DNA of 64,000 bases. It comes from Erythrophleum ivorense (Eukaryota; Streptophyta; Magnoliopsida; Fabales; Fabaceae). The stretch covers positions 372,001 to 436,000 of the forward strand of contig JAIUCV010000351.1 of NCBI GenBank assembly GCA_026724425.1. The letters are read 5' to 3'. The notes below the pieces were generated by a model. That model made no database searches. It was not told the DNA's origin and saw only the letters and a list, made by a program, of their open reading frames with translations. This document shows positions 11,526-23,970 of the stretch, in pieces. Numbering within the stretch: the stretch's first letter is position 1; every line of letters begins with the position of its first letter. A program made the translations under genes and the position numbers.

Positions 11526-13500
11526 GCAGATTAATCTTGGTTTATGCCTAGAAATCTGATTGGTGAGTTTATCCCAATCTAGCAATCTCTTATGGCTGTT
11601 TAAGCAACTTACTCTTATTGTGCCACATTTATTATCTTATGAAAAATCTTGAAGATTGAGCTTCTAGTTTGCTGGTTTGTTTCTTCCTACTTAGTCAAAT
11701 CAATATGCCTCTTAAATCTAGTTTCACAACAATGCAATTTTATTTCTGACTTGGGAATCTAATGGCCATTTTTGTTATTGGTTGCATCTGTGTCATAATT
11801 TTGCTCTTCAAAATTGCCAGGTTTGTAGGGATCCGGATTTCTGTCGTGGGAATTCTCTTATTATTTAGTAACCTGAGTAGTTAAATGCTAATAAATTTAA
11901 TTCAGTTGTTCCCCCTACTCTTTTTGAATGGTGATTCATCCTTTTATGTTTTCTTTTAGGGTGTTGCCCAATGCTGGCATTTGGATATAGGATTTATCTT
12001 CACTTACATGTCTTAATCACCAAGTCAAAATTATGTGTATCAGCGTACTTTGTAGAGCTAGTCTCCATACTGACAGTCTGACACTAACATGGTTTTTTTT
12101 TGTGATTTTGTCAAATGCGATAATATCTTCCCCCCTCCCCGGCCCCTCTCCTTTCCCAAAAGAGGAAATTTTTTTTATTTTGATTCTTTATTTTTTAACG
12201 ACTTATGAGACTGATGGGTTTCATTTTCTGAGATATATAAATACGTTATTTTCACATAGCAGAGTTAAAGAATTTACACCTCTTCTAGCTGGGAGAGAGG
12301 GGTTTCAGGAGTTATAGAATTCTCATATTCTACTACTAATAACCCAAGGATCCGTTAGATTACATTATCCTTTCTAGTTTGTTTTCTATTCCTCCTAAAT
12401 GCCGTGACATACTTGTAAATATGAGATTAGTTTCACTATGTAATAATACAAAGTAAAATGAATCTGTTAAATGGTTAGTATAACAAGTATGAACAACCAA
12501 GAAAGGCCTTCAATCCTAATTAGAGCCATTGGGTTTTGGATGTTAAGAGATGTACAAATCTCATTGTAATCCTTTATTAGTGAAGTTTTTTGGTCATCTC
12601 GCCTCTTTACAAGTGCCAAAGCTGAACTACATCAAATGATGAAACTGTGTGTATTTTGTTTTATTTATGTTTGTCAATTTCAACATGTTAAACCTTCCTT
12701 TCTGTTTGATTAATTTGGTGATCTTTTGTCATGTAGGTATGCTTGGCGTCCTGTGTAAACTAGCCACGGTCGATGTTCCGGACGCTCCACACTTCCATTT
12801 GGTTTGAGTTGTGTATGATTTGCTGCTCTAATTTTGTTTCGATCGAGGAAAAGAAAGCAATGTGATTTCTTTTTAAGCAAGTTGGTATTTGCCTATTTGG
12901 TAATTGCGAGTACCTCCCCCATTTCCTTTGTTTTAAGGAGTGTGCAAAATAGAAGGGACATTTGTAACATTATACTTTTTCAGCATGGAATGGACATCAT
13001 TCTGAGGGCTAGAATCTCTGGAGCAATATTAAGGCTCGTTAACAATGGAGTGAATCTCCAAAATTTTAGACACAGTTCATTTGCTTTCATTTTTTTTTTT
13101 TTTAACCACATAAAAATGTTTGAAGATCTGTTACTTCAACAGTACCAAATTAAGATTCTAGCTGCATCCCCCTTTTAACTCCACACCTGTGTAAACCAAA
13201 GCTTAATCGCCGAATTAGCTTCATTCCCTTTAGATTGATGACCATTGTTGCAAATTTGTTAAACTATCAACAGAAAAAAACAGACTTACACAGAAGTTGT
13301 TATTAAAGAAAATGCTTTTCATGAAAGAAGAAAATTGCCCCCCTCTAAAAAAAGAAGAAAAAAATAGAGGAAAGAGTTGAATAAGAAATGGCAATCATCT
13401 ACGTCACATGGTAGGGAGAGGAAAGACGATGCCCATCATGTCTACGAGCTAGATTTAGATATAATTTTTTGTACTTTCGATATTAGATTTTTTAAAATAA
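11526..13500. other. Non-coding stretch after the Sel1 gene
   Basis: No supported gene. A strong 5' splice-like site (attg|gtgagt near 11561) and a 3' splice-like site (tcatgtag near 12736), followed by less AT-rich sequence, allow a 3' UTR intron of the Sel1 gene, but nothing proves it. Short frames at 12033-12317 and 12834-13178 show no recognisable protein. Confidence 0.35.
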
Positions 13501-13509
13501 AATAATAAT

Positions 13510-13605
13510 GGGTAGAATTTTTTTAAAAAATTTAATTATGTGCTATTGAGTTGTAAAAATTATATATTTATCATGTTATTATTAAAAAATAATATAATAC
13601 ATTTA
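13510..13605. repeat. Dispersed AT-rich repeat, copy 1
   Basis: The core words ttgagttgtaaaaatt, atatatttatcatg and ttattattaaaaaa recur with variation at 18385-18445, 22975-23095 and 46855-46930. This is a diverged dispersed family, probably of transposon origin. No coding capacity is present. Confidence 0.6.
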
Positions 13606-14224
13606 TTATGCATATAATTTTTTCTTATTAAATTTATATTTCTGGACTAGGTTAAACAATTAAAAAGGAACTAATTCCAGCCCAGTATTTTCTTAAAACC
13701 CAGCTTGATCGTATCGGGCCAGATAGGCTATCAGGTCGACGATCAATCTATTTGAAACTTTAGTTAAAATATTTGCAGTCGTACAGGCTAGCATCACCCA
13801 CGTGGTTTGCAGAACAAGTACAAATATTGCTTTGTTGACGAAACCTACAATGTGCAAGCCCAAAGAAAACTGTCGCAAGGACAATATTATGTGAAGTTTG
13901 TCTGGATTTATTCGGTTCAATCAGCATCTGTTTTTCTGCGTATTATATTCAATTACGATTAGGCTGTATCTAGTGTTAAATGATTTTGCTACCTGACAAA
14001 GTGAAGGTTCCAGATACAAACAACTATATCTCTTGTTCAAATAGCACCTGTGTATTCTTGTGGCGAGGTCTGAGTCATCATCTCTCTTTTGTATATATAA
14101 GTTATCATAGCATTACTTGGATGCTCGCAGCCCTATCTATAACTGTAATTGACTGGTGTTGGAACAACTGGGGTAACATGTTCTTATTAATTTGGTGATG
14201 ATTTTTTAATTAAATAATGTTAAT
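13606..14224. other. Intergenic, no gene recognised
   Basis: A region of ordinary GC content (13675-14190) within AT-rich flanks. A 75-residue minus-strand frame (13693-13920) has no recognisable domain. Nothing else is supported. Confidence 0.35.
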
Positions 14225-14725
14225 AAATTATTTGGGTGAATAGATATTTTATTCCTCCAAAAATATGGAATATTTCAATTTAGTCTGTCAAAGTTTTCAT
14301 ATTTCTTTTTAGTCCTCTAAAGAGTATTTTACAATGTTAAATTTCGTTGCCAAATAATTAATAGAACATGTAATATGACATAACATATATGAAGTTGATG
14401 TCATGGTTAAGTGCTTATTTGGATTTGAGACATGACATAACTCAAAATTATGTGTTTTTGTAATTATTTAACCTTTTAATGCATTTTAGGGCAAAATAAG
14501 TATTTAATGACTATATCAACTTCACTAAATCACTTGAGGTTACCTCATCTATTTTTGCTAACTATTTGTCAATGGGACTTAACATAAGAATGAAATTATT
14601 AACAATAAAAAAAACTTACTTTTTAGGGAACTTAAATAACATGTTACAACTTTAGAAGTTAAAACTGAGACTGCATTTTAGGAGACTAAAATATCAATCC
14701 ACTCAAGTTATTGGTAATACATGCT
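14225..14725. mobile_element. Inverted-repeat transposon remnant (~0.5 kb)
   Basis: Sequence from about 14230 to 14375 (gggtgaatagatatttta, tcctctaaagagta) resembles the reverse complement of about 14580-14718 (gagtggattgatatttta, tccctaaaaagta). The arms are diverged and the centre is AT-rich and non-coding. It fits a non-autonomous DNA transposon. No clear target duplication was found. Confidence 0.6.
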
Positions 14726-16111
14726 AAAAGTTTTAATTTTTTTCTGGGAAGAGAAATAACAATTAATACGAGTTTTACAAGATCTTTTTAAAGAGACTTG
14801 ACAATTAATACGAGTTTTTGACATTAGTAGTTAGTTTCCACATGAGTGATTGCAAATTTCTTACTAAATTTTCCACCAACCCATAATTGACTTATTCATT
14901 GAGGGATGGCTACATCATCCCTGTTCTCATTTGAATAATACAATCACTATCCTTCTTCAGATTCAGGTGCTTGGAATTTTAGGGGCTCTACTCTGTGCAG
15001 TGGCATCAAGGTCAAGCCACAAATGGACTATGTTCAAACTTATAAGTGCATAAGCTGTTTTACCAAATTAGGAAAAAGGATTCTTTTTCAAGAGCTACAA
15101 CCAAATGGGATGGCAGTAAATGAGTTGTTTGTAGTATTATGTATAGTAATATAAAAACATAAAAGTATATGTAAAATTTATTATCTCTCTTTTTATCTAA
15201 TTCCTTTTTTTCTTTCTCTTCAATTGACAGCAATGTATAAGCTCATAATTTTTGTAATAGAGTGAGGTTTGAAGGGACTAAAATATAGTCTAAATTTTTT
15301 TATATTTAAAAGATTTTCAAGTAAAAAAAAAAGTGACATAATAAATAAAACCTAATATTTGTATGAATTCTGGTCCGACTTCGCTACTCTATTTCTAAAA
15401 AAGAATTTGTAAATGTGAAAGAATCTAAAGTGGATAAAAATTAATCCCCATTCAATGTAAATTAGAATCCAATGCTCGCCGTATGGATGGTGGGTCCATT
15501 TGTACCTAATTTGGCCACAATTCACCCTTAGACTTTTAGGCCTCATAACCTTTTGACGTGGGTGGAATCTTAAACTACGTGGCTGTGTCTTCTTCCTTGT
15601 ATATATAAAAAGCGGTGACTTTTTTACTGTTTATTTACATTGTTTATCCATTCTTTTTTAAAAAATAATTTCCGAATTTCTTTTTTTTTTTAATTTTTTT
15701 GTGAGGTGCATTTTTTTTTTAACAATTCTTGAATTTGCAGGGATCATTGCTATTTTTTAAAAAAACTGTGATAATCTTGATAAGTTACTCATATACTGTT
15801 GATCAAATATTGCAAATACGGCGGCGCCTATGTCATTCTACAATTAAGCTTTAGTTCTCAAAAGAGTACTGATTTATAGCATGTTTGACTTTTTTTTTAT
15901 TTGTCCAAATAAACTGTTTAATTAAAAATATATATACTCGTTTTTAATTTTTATAGTGTTTGACAACTTTTTAATCTCGATTTTAATTACTAACGAAAAC
16001 AACTATTTCACTATAAGAAAATAAAACATAAATTTATTGCTTCACCTTTTAAATAGAAGCTTGTTGCTTATCTTCTGAAGTAACCCAAAAAAAAAAAAAA
16101 ATCGTTCTTTT
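14726..16111. other. Intergenic, AT-rich
   Basis: No gene, RNA or clear repeat unit recognised; several A or T runs (for example near 15685-15720 and 16087-16101). Confidence 0.35.
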
Positions 16112-17189
16112 GGCTAAATTGTCAGTCAGGTCCCTCATCCTTATTTATTATTATACTTTGGTCCTTTATCAATTTCGTTTGCGAGAAAATATTTTATCTT
16201 ATTTAATGTGGTTACGTTAATCCTCCAAATTAACTCTATTAACTTCGCTCCGTTAATTGCTTCCATGGCTGATTAGGTGGCAATTTATCACAAAGTCATC
16301 AATCCTCTTTCCTCTTTAACATTGTCTTCTTTTCTCCAACTCTTCTCTCTTTATCTTTCTCCTATGCAAACTTATCACAATCACAGAAGAAAGTGAAAAA
16401 TGAAATCCCTTCGCCACCAAAACAAATTATTCCATATGTTGTACCTTTTCTAAGGAAAAAAAGTTTTTGTATGATTCTACTCTCTCTTCCTTTTGTTTAT
16501 ATAAAATAACAAGTATAAAATTAAACTATATATTATTATAAAACTCATTTGGTCTTTGAAAGATTACACTAGTATTATTTATAATAATAACAAAAAATAT
16601 TTATAAGATCCAATTAAATAAAGAGAAAGGGTGAAAATCCTGGTGAAAGAATATGGCTTCTCATTTTGGTGAATGAATCCTCAGCAGTTTACCCAAGGAA
16701 ATTGACACAATGAATTTCGCTTTGATCGGCGATCATGTTGTGCCACGTCGCCCGAAGCACCGGTCAAAACGAACCGTTTGGCCTCAGTCAAAATGCGTCG
16801 TTCTCCTTATTCTCCTACAAACGCACCGTTTTGCAGAGGAACCATTGTCAATTCGGGTTTTGCAAAATTGTTTCGCGTTTGCAGACACGTATAACTCATC
16901 ATCGTTGCCCTCCAAGACGCCCCTGAATCTCTTTCTGAAATAGGGTTATATTTGATGGGAGAAAGAAAAGGTACAAAAAAGAGAAAAAAATAGGGTTACA
17001 TAAGAGAGAGAAAGTAGTAGATGCAAAAATTAACAACTAAGTTGCCATTTAGAGATTTAACTGCAAGAAACTAATAGAGTTAGTCTGGAGTATAAATTTG
17101 ACGATGCTAAAAAAGATAAGGAATTAAAATTAATAAGTGACCAAAATGTAATAATAAATAAATATGAGAGACTAAATTGACAATTTAGC
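16112..17189. mobile_element. Long-TIR non-autonomous DNA transposon (~1.08 kb)
   Basis: The left end (16112 onward: ggctaaattgtcagtcagg...) matches the reverse complement of the right end (ending 17189: gctaaattgtcaatttag...) for at least 60 bases. Similarity continues to about 150 bases, including the shared words ttatctt and taactctatta. The interior is less AT-rich and carries several accgttt/gtcgtt-type words at 16735-16840. Long terminal inverted repeats without coding capacity fit a Mutator-like MITE. Flanks (ttctttt / tttttttaaa) do not give a convincing target duplication. Short frames at 16710-16943 lie inside it and are not treated as genes. Confidence 0.75.
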
Positions 17190-19839
17190 TTTTTTTAAAT
17201 TAAAATGCATTTGCTCAAAATTTTTAATTACCATATTACCCCGTACCATTTTTTACCTGTATTTTTTTGGGAATTTTCCTTTATTCTCATATCCTTATAT
17301 ACTTATTTGGTGTATTTTGATATATTTATTTAATTTTATATTTTATTTGCTTTAATTAAAATGTTTTATATATTTATTTTGATAAAGAAAAGCTTACCCA
17401 ATGAAATGATTTTATCAAATACAAATTACTTCTTTCTTATAGTAGCTTTTGTCAAACCTCATTTGAAAATAAAAATTATTTTAAAACAAGCAAAAATTTA
17501 CAACAATCCCCAACAGGCTACTTGTTAAAAAGTAATAATATTTATTTATTATAATTAGAATATTTTCAAACTCTGTCCAAGTTATTTTTTCTTTAAGATC
17601 TTAAAGATACATTTCTTCATATTGACTTAATGTATTTATAATTTAATTCCGATTTTTTTTTAAAAAATTGAATCAAAATCGTTAAAAAGATATTTTTCTC
17701 TTGTTAATTGAGCTAATTTCTTTACATAAGTAGTATTATATATGTTTGTCAGTTATGATTTAATTCTTCTGAAAAAATATTCCGGGAATAAAAAGAAAAA
17801 GAATTAGGATTTTGTGAATTGGGTTTGGTCAAAAGTTGGCCTTAGCATTGGCATTTCCATAGCTAACAGAAAGGCAAATCCATTAAAATAATTTTCCGTG
17901 TGATTGGAGAATAAAGCTAATTACTTGTTAATCATATAACTCAAACTGCATCGGGAAGAAAAAACGACAGAATCTAAGCAAACACATTTAAAATCAGTAA
18001 GGGTAATGAACAAACAATAAAGTCATAGGCACGCAACTGGAGAAGATCACATCTTAGACAAAGCATTTTAGGTGGTATATGGGTTTCAAACTTATTTATA
18101 TAATATATGGATATAAAAAATATAGAAAATTGATGTATTGTATATGTCACTAATAACATAAGAACACTTATTTTCTTATATATATGTATATCTTATCTTC
18201 ACTCTTCTTTATAAATTTTCAAACATATATTATATTAAAATATCCATATACCAAATGTCACTTTACAATTGTTGTCAAATTATACCACAAATTTATTTTG
18301 TTTTTTTAAAAAAATGTACAAATTTTAACTCTATAGAAAAATATTTTTGATAGATTTATGTTACAAATAAAATATTTTAAAAAATTAATAACATAGTGTT
18401 GAGTTATAAAAAATATTTATGTGTTGTATTTTCATTAAAAACATAATAATAAATATTTTTAAAACGTTACTTAGGTATTATCTCATATGTGAACCAAAAA
18501 AATAATAATATTGCCTTCACCAAAAACAAAATATATTGTCACAAATATTTCTCCTTTTAATCTTCTTCCTTCTTTTTTTTTTTTTCCAGATTTTAATTTT
18601 GTCTCTTCCATTTGGCTTTATATCTTCCTTTTCTTTCATTCTAGCATGAGAAAAAGAAAAGGTTTGACCTAAAAACTATAGATGATTCAATATTGAGTTG
18701 CTTTTTCTAATTTTATTTCGTACCCAAAAGAAGAGTCAGAAAAGTCTTGAAAATCAAATGGATTGGGATCCTAAAGTATTATGTTTAGTAAAATTGAAGA
18801 GATATAGAGATAGAACAGTGAGGCATGTCCAATTAGATCCTATTAATTTGAACTTCGTTTTGCTATCTCTACTTCTCTCAAATTTTACCCAATAATTTAA
18901 AGAATCTAAATCCACAATCAAATACTTGCTTAGGATTCCATACTTGCCATCTAAACAAGTGATGACAAAATAAAATGACAAAGAACTAAATCTAGTGATG
19001 GTGATATCTAATTTCTTCTTTCCTGTGGAGGCTTTATCTTCATTTTTAATATAAACAAGGTCAGGTTTTGAGTGTCTTAAAAGTAAAAACAAAAGTAATA
19101 TATGTACCCAAAAAAAAATTGCAAGAGCCCATGTATAATAAAATTCCAGTGCATTAGCTTTTGTTATTATATTTAAGGACATAAAAGGGTTATACTTTGA
19201 GTAGAAAAACAAAATAAGCCGTAGTTTTTGAATATTTGTTAATGGTTTTTTGGCTAAAGTTTTATTACTGTTTTTAAAATTTAAGTTGAATTTTAATTTC
19301 TGCCTAAAAGCTGTATTTGGTTCAAATTTGTCGTATATTATTCTAAAAAAGTTTTAATATTTTCTTAACTTATACATCACTCTGTCAACTAAATAACGAA
19401 AATTGCATATCTAGCACTTTTTTGGTGCAGGTGTCATTTTGTGTTGACGTGGCATCCTCTAGTTGACAAGTTTTTCTTTTTTCTTTTTTGTTTTATTTCT
19501 CTTTATTTCACTTCTTCTTACTTTTTTTTTTTTTTTTTGTATAATAAATCAAGAGCTTGAGAAGGGACGAAGGAAGTGACGGCTAGAGGACAAGTTATCC
19601 CGAGGGTGACATTTTAATCTTCTAATGGCTTTAAATACCTTTAGCAACGCATAATACGAAGAAAGCGATAGTCGAAAGATGACGAAAAAAAGCATCACTT
19701 TAGACCGAAATTAAACAACGAAAGTGTGAAGCAACGGAATTTTTATTAAAGAAGCAATAGTACGGTGTTAAACTGCAACAAATAATTATTATATATATGC
19801 GTGCAAAGAAAGATACTTACGTATATTATATTTTCGTTG
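17190..19839. other. Intergenic, AT-rich
   Basis: No gene supported. It contains a weak copy of the dispersed repeat (about 18385-18445), CT-rich stretches near 18560-18640, and a 152-residue minus-strand frame (18754-19212) without any recognisable domain. Confidence 0.35.
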
Positions 19840-20420
19840 AAAAATTTTATAATATACACTTATAAAAATTTATTTATATTATTATTTAAAAAAAATACAC
19901 AAACTTTTCAAAAATTTTGCTCAAACTATACAACTTCTCCTCTGTTTTCAAAACTCATACAAATCTCCTTTAAATTTTATAGAAAGTACATAGATGTTTT
20001 TTCATTTTCAAAACCAATACAAATTTCTTTTAAATTTTGTTGAAATTATATAAATCTCTTTTGATCTTTTTTGAAATTATATAGATATATTTGGAGTTTT
20101 TCTAAAACTATACAAATTTTTTAAAATATTTATGAAATTACACAATTTTTTTAAAACTACATAGATCTCATCTGAAAATAAAAAAGAAGTATATATAATT
20201 TCAAAAAAAACTCAAAAAAAGCTTATATAATTTTAGTAAAATTTTAAAAAAATTGTATTAATTTTTAAAATAAAAAAGAGGTTTGTATAATTTTAATAAA
20301 ATTTAGAGAATGTTTACATAATTTTAGCAAAATTTTAAAGAAATTATATGTTTTAAAAATAGAAAAAAATTTTGTATAATTTTAATAAAATTTAAAGATA
20401 TATGCATATTTTATTCTATT
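19840..20420. repeat. Degenerate short-period repeats in inverted halves
   Basis: A ~35-45-base unit (aaattttgttgaaattatataaatctc-like, about ten copies) runs forward through about 20160. It then appears inverted (gaggtttgtataatttta, ataaaattt) to 20410. The whole segment can fold on itself. Related units occur near 22060-22180 and 62290-62560, so it is a dispersed repeat family. Confidence 0.6.
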
Positions 20421-23350
20421 TTTTTAAATGAATCAGGCCCGTTGGCCCAAAACAAAAGCCATCTCTGATTTCAAACCTACGCCAGATAATGTGGTTGGAA
20501 GAGGTTGTGCTGTTAATGATACTAAAATATCTTATTTTAAATACAAGTGAATATCTTTAAAAAAAAAAGATAAAAAGAAAAAAGCAAAAGGGGGGAATAA
20601 CGAGAAATGAGAATCAAGTCACCAACCACTAAGAAAAAGTCAAAGAAAAGGTACAGTCATGCTGACTTTTAGCAGAAACCTGATGTTGATGTATGCGCGT
20701 ACGAACCGTGTACTAAATATAATATAATAAAATAAAAAAAGCATCAAGTTGATAAAAAAGTCCAAATTACTTCATTATCCCCATTGTGATAAAACAGTTT
20801 TGGTTTCATTTCAATCCAACGGTGGAGAAGCACTTTCTCATGGCTTTTCCCTTATTTAGAACGTCGTCCATTTACTTTGGCTTCGAGATTACTACATTCA
20901 AAAAATGTAGACCAAAAGTGAAAAAGAAGCAATTCATAAACATTATGACCTGAGGATCGCCATGCCTTTCTTTTTAACTGTACTACTGGACCACTTGTTT
21001 CCTTATGCCTCATTCAATTTTGAAATTTAGCTTGATTTCTAGCAATTTCCTTTCAATATCAAATTATTATACTATTGGAGCCTTTTTGATATATAAAATG
21101 TTAGATAATAAAAATTAAAAAAATCGAATGAATAGAAAATGATTATTATATCTTTATTTTAAACAATAATAAAAAACAAAAATTATTAAATAATAATCAT
21201 AATAACATAATAAATATCATGATTAATACTAAATGAGATTATATTTGTATTTGTAACTTTTGGTCTTTTCAACTAATATAAACAAAATAAAAACAATATT
21301 TTAAAAAAATATAAATCTAAACAGAAATTTCAAAAATAAAAATAAAATGTACTTATAGTGGAAAAAATATTTGAATTTTCACATATTTAATTTTTTATTT
21401 TTAAAAATAAAAATATTATCATTTAAAATTTTTCAAAAAATATTGATATATACTTTAGTGCTTGCCAAGCATTTAATAATTATAATTTTTTATTTGATAT
21501 TATAGTTAAGTGATGCTGAAATCAATCTGTATGTGCTTTAATTAATATATTTTTCAATCAAGGACATTTATTCCCAAAAAAAAAATACTTACAAGCTTAT
21601 GACTTCCTTTAAATTGTGATAAAAGTTGGAGTTTGAATCATGGCATGAATTAATTGATAATTGAATATCTTTTTCGATGGATATTTTCATAGGTTTACAA
21701 GCATTGCCGGCTGTAATACAATTATATCTTTACTTGATATACTGAGTCTAAACTTTCATTAAAAAAAAAATCGTTTTATTTTCAACAGACAATATAATTA
21801 TCAATTGGAAAAATTTATTTTCGCAGAAAGAGTTAACTTCGTTGACATTCATTAGTTGATTACTCTTAAAAAGCAAAGAAAAAAGACCGTAAGTATTATC
21901 TCTTTTTACTATAATGTATTATGAACATAATTTTAAAAGGTAATTTATTGCTTTCTTATGATCCTTTCTAAACATTTTCTTTTGGCCAAATTCTAAACAC
22001 TACTTATACTAAAGAGGGGCTTAAATACATAATTTTTTTAAGCTAAAAAAATTAAATAAAGGATGTTTTCATAAAACAATTATATTAAAATGTAAGGTAG
22101 TATATATTTTAAAAATATAAAAAAGTCTACAAAATTTCAATAAAATATTAAAAAAATTGTGTAATTTACTAAAAACAAATGTACACATTAATCAAATTCT
22201 AACACGTTGGGTAAATAACCCCATTGTTTAGGGGTAGATGATTAATGGATAAATAACAAGAAATATATAAGAGTCACAAGTGGGGGGTGGTGGCATTATG
22301 GTTTTATATTTTTAAAGAAAAAAGGAATATTTGAGTGTAGTGTGATTATAGGTGGATCCAATCGAAGGGCCCTTATGAGTCAGAGCCCCACTGACCTAAA
22401 TTCTCATGCATGTGCCTTCTTGGTGGAACTTTGATTCTCTTTCTCTCTCTCCTAATCAATCATTTCAACTTTAGAGCAAAGCAACATGTAATGCAACAAA
22501 TGCATATGCCTCTTTCTCTCTCTCTCTCCAACCGTTCTTATCTGAGTAAGGCTGGTACTATGCAAGGCCACCTATAAGTACGGCCTTTGTATTTTTTTTT
22601 TCAACCCTTTACATATTTTACTTATTTTTTTATTTTTTATTTCTCCAACCTTTTTCTTTCTTATTTTTACTGGACTTATTAAAATATATGAAATCTTGTT
22701 TTATTAATTATGAAAAATTTTGACATCACATTTAAGTTGATATTGTTAATAGAAAAAAAGACAGAACATAGAAAAATATGCTTTTTTTTAAACGTGAAAA
22801 TTCAAGAATTTATTTTTAATTTTAAAAATTAAAAAAAACTTTTGTAAAATTAAATTAAGAGATATTATATTTTTTCTTACTAACTTATATATCATTTTTT
22901 CTGGATTTTCGCCTAGTACTAGACTTAGGACAGTCTTTTACATTTTAGAAACGGTTTTGCAGTAAAATTATAATATGTGTAATTTTTTTAAACAAAAGTT
23001 TAATTTTATGATATTGAATTATAAAAATTATATACTTATTTATAAAAATTATATATTTACCATGTCATTATTAAAAAAGTTAAGAATTTATTATATTTTA
23101 ATTAAAAAATTTGATGATAAAAATATAATAAATTATATATATATATATATATTCTTTTTTCTTTCACTAGTATCTCCACATTCATTGAATTTGAAACTGA
23201 TCTGGCTGGTGACTATCTTTGGGTAAGATTTTAAAAATGATCAAATTTGAAGATTAGAGTTAAAAAAAAAAAAGTGAGAAAAATCTGACCTAATCTAGCA
23301 TGAACCTATTCCCAAACGAGAAAGAATTTAACTAATATATATTAAATGGC
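20421..23350. other. Intergenic, AT-rich
   Basis: No gene supported. It holds another unit of the short repeat family (22060-22180), a dispersed-repeat copy (22975-23095), an (AT)n tract (23133-23150) and CT-rich tracts near 22435-22530. A segment with mixed composition at 20570-21000 has TGAC/GTCA words but no defined element. Confidence 0.35.
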
Positions 23351-23970
23351 GCATTTTGTCAATTGGCCTCATTCGTACTGTCCGCACTTGAATCTGTCCT
23401 TCCTCACATAGTCCTCCACCATATGTTGTCTGCATTAGATGAATTAACGGACCTTCCTTCCAAAACACACCCCCAAATTACCAAACTACCCTCCACCACT
23501 TCCCCCTTTTACACCCTTTCCTTTCTCGTCCTTCTCCGTACACATGTCACTGCCACTTTTGAAAAGACTAAAATACCCCCACCTTACATTTATAATACCC
23601 GACACACTATTTGAGCTTTGTTCTGGTCATATATATTGGTGACTGGATGCAGCAATAGGGATATATTCGTCTTTTCACACGAGCTGATGAGCCCAATATA
23701 TCAACCAGAGAAGGGCTTTTTGGTCTTCTATCACCTCAGGTCTTCCTCACTCCTCCATTGCTCTCTAAATTTCTGAAAACCAAAGGCATATGATATCTTC
23801 TGTTAACGGTTACTCCTAAGGAGCGAAATTCCATCTTGATTCCGCCACCACTACCTTCCTCTGCAATCCAAGCGCAAGCTCCTTTGCTCTCTGAATTTCC
23901 ATAGACTTTCGCAGAAAACGGAACGCATTTACGGAGTTTTTCTTCTAAATCTTTCTTTCTATTTTTAGTC
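23351..23970 (+). promoter_or_regulatory. Upstream region and 5' leader of the F-box/LRR gene
   Basis: GC content rises relative to the flank and pyrimidine-rich sequence precedes the ATG at 23971, as expected for a promoter and leader. No individual site is assigned. Confidence 0.4.

Noticed and set aside
13693..13920. 75-residue minus-strand frame in a mixed-composition patch
   Set aside because: No motif recognised, and it stands alone with no evident gene structure.
18754..19212. 152-residue minus-strand open frame
   Set aside because: No recognisable domain, no splice or leader context and AT-rich, Lys/Leu-rich composition. A protein search or RNA-seq evidence would be needed to accept it.
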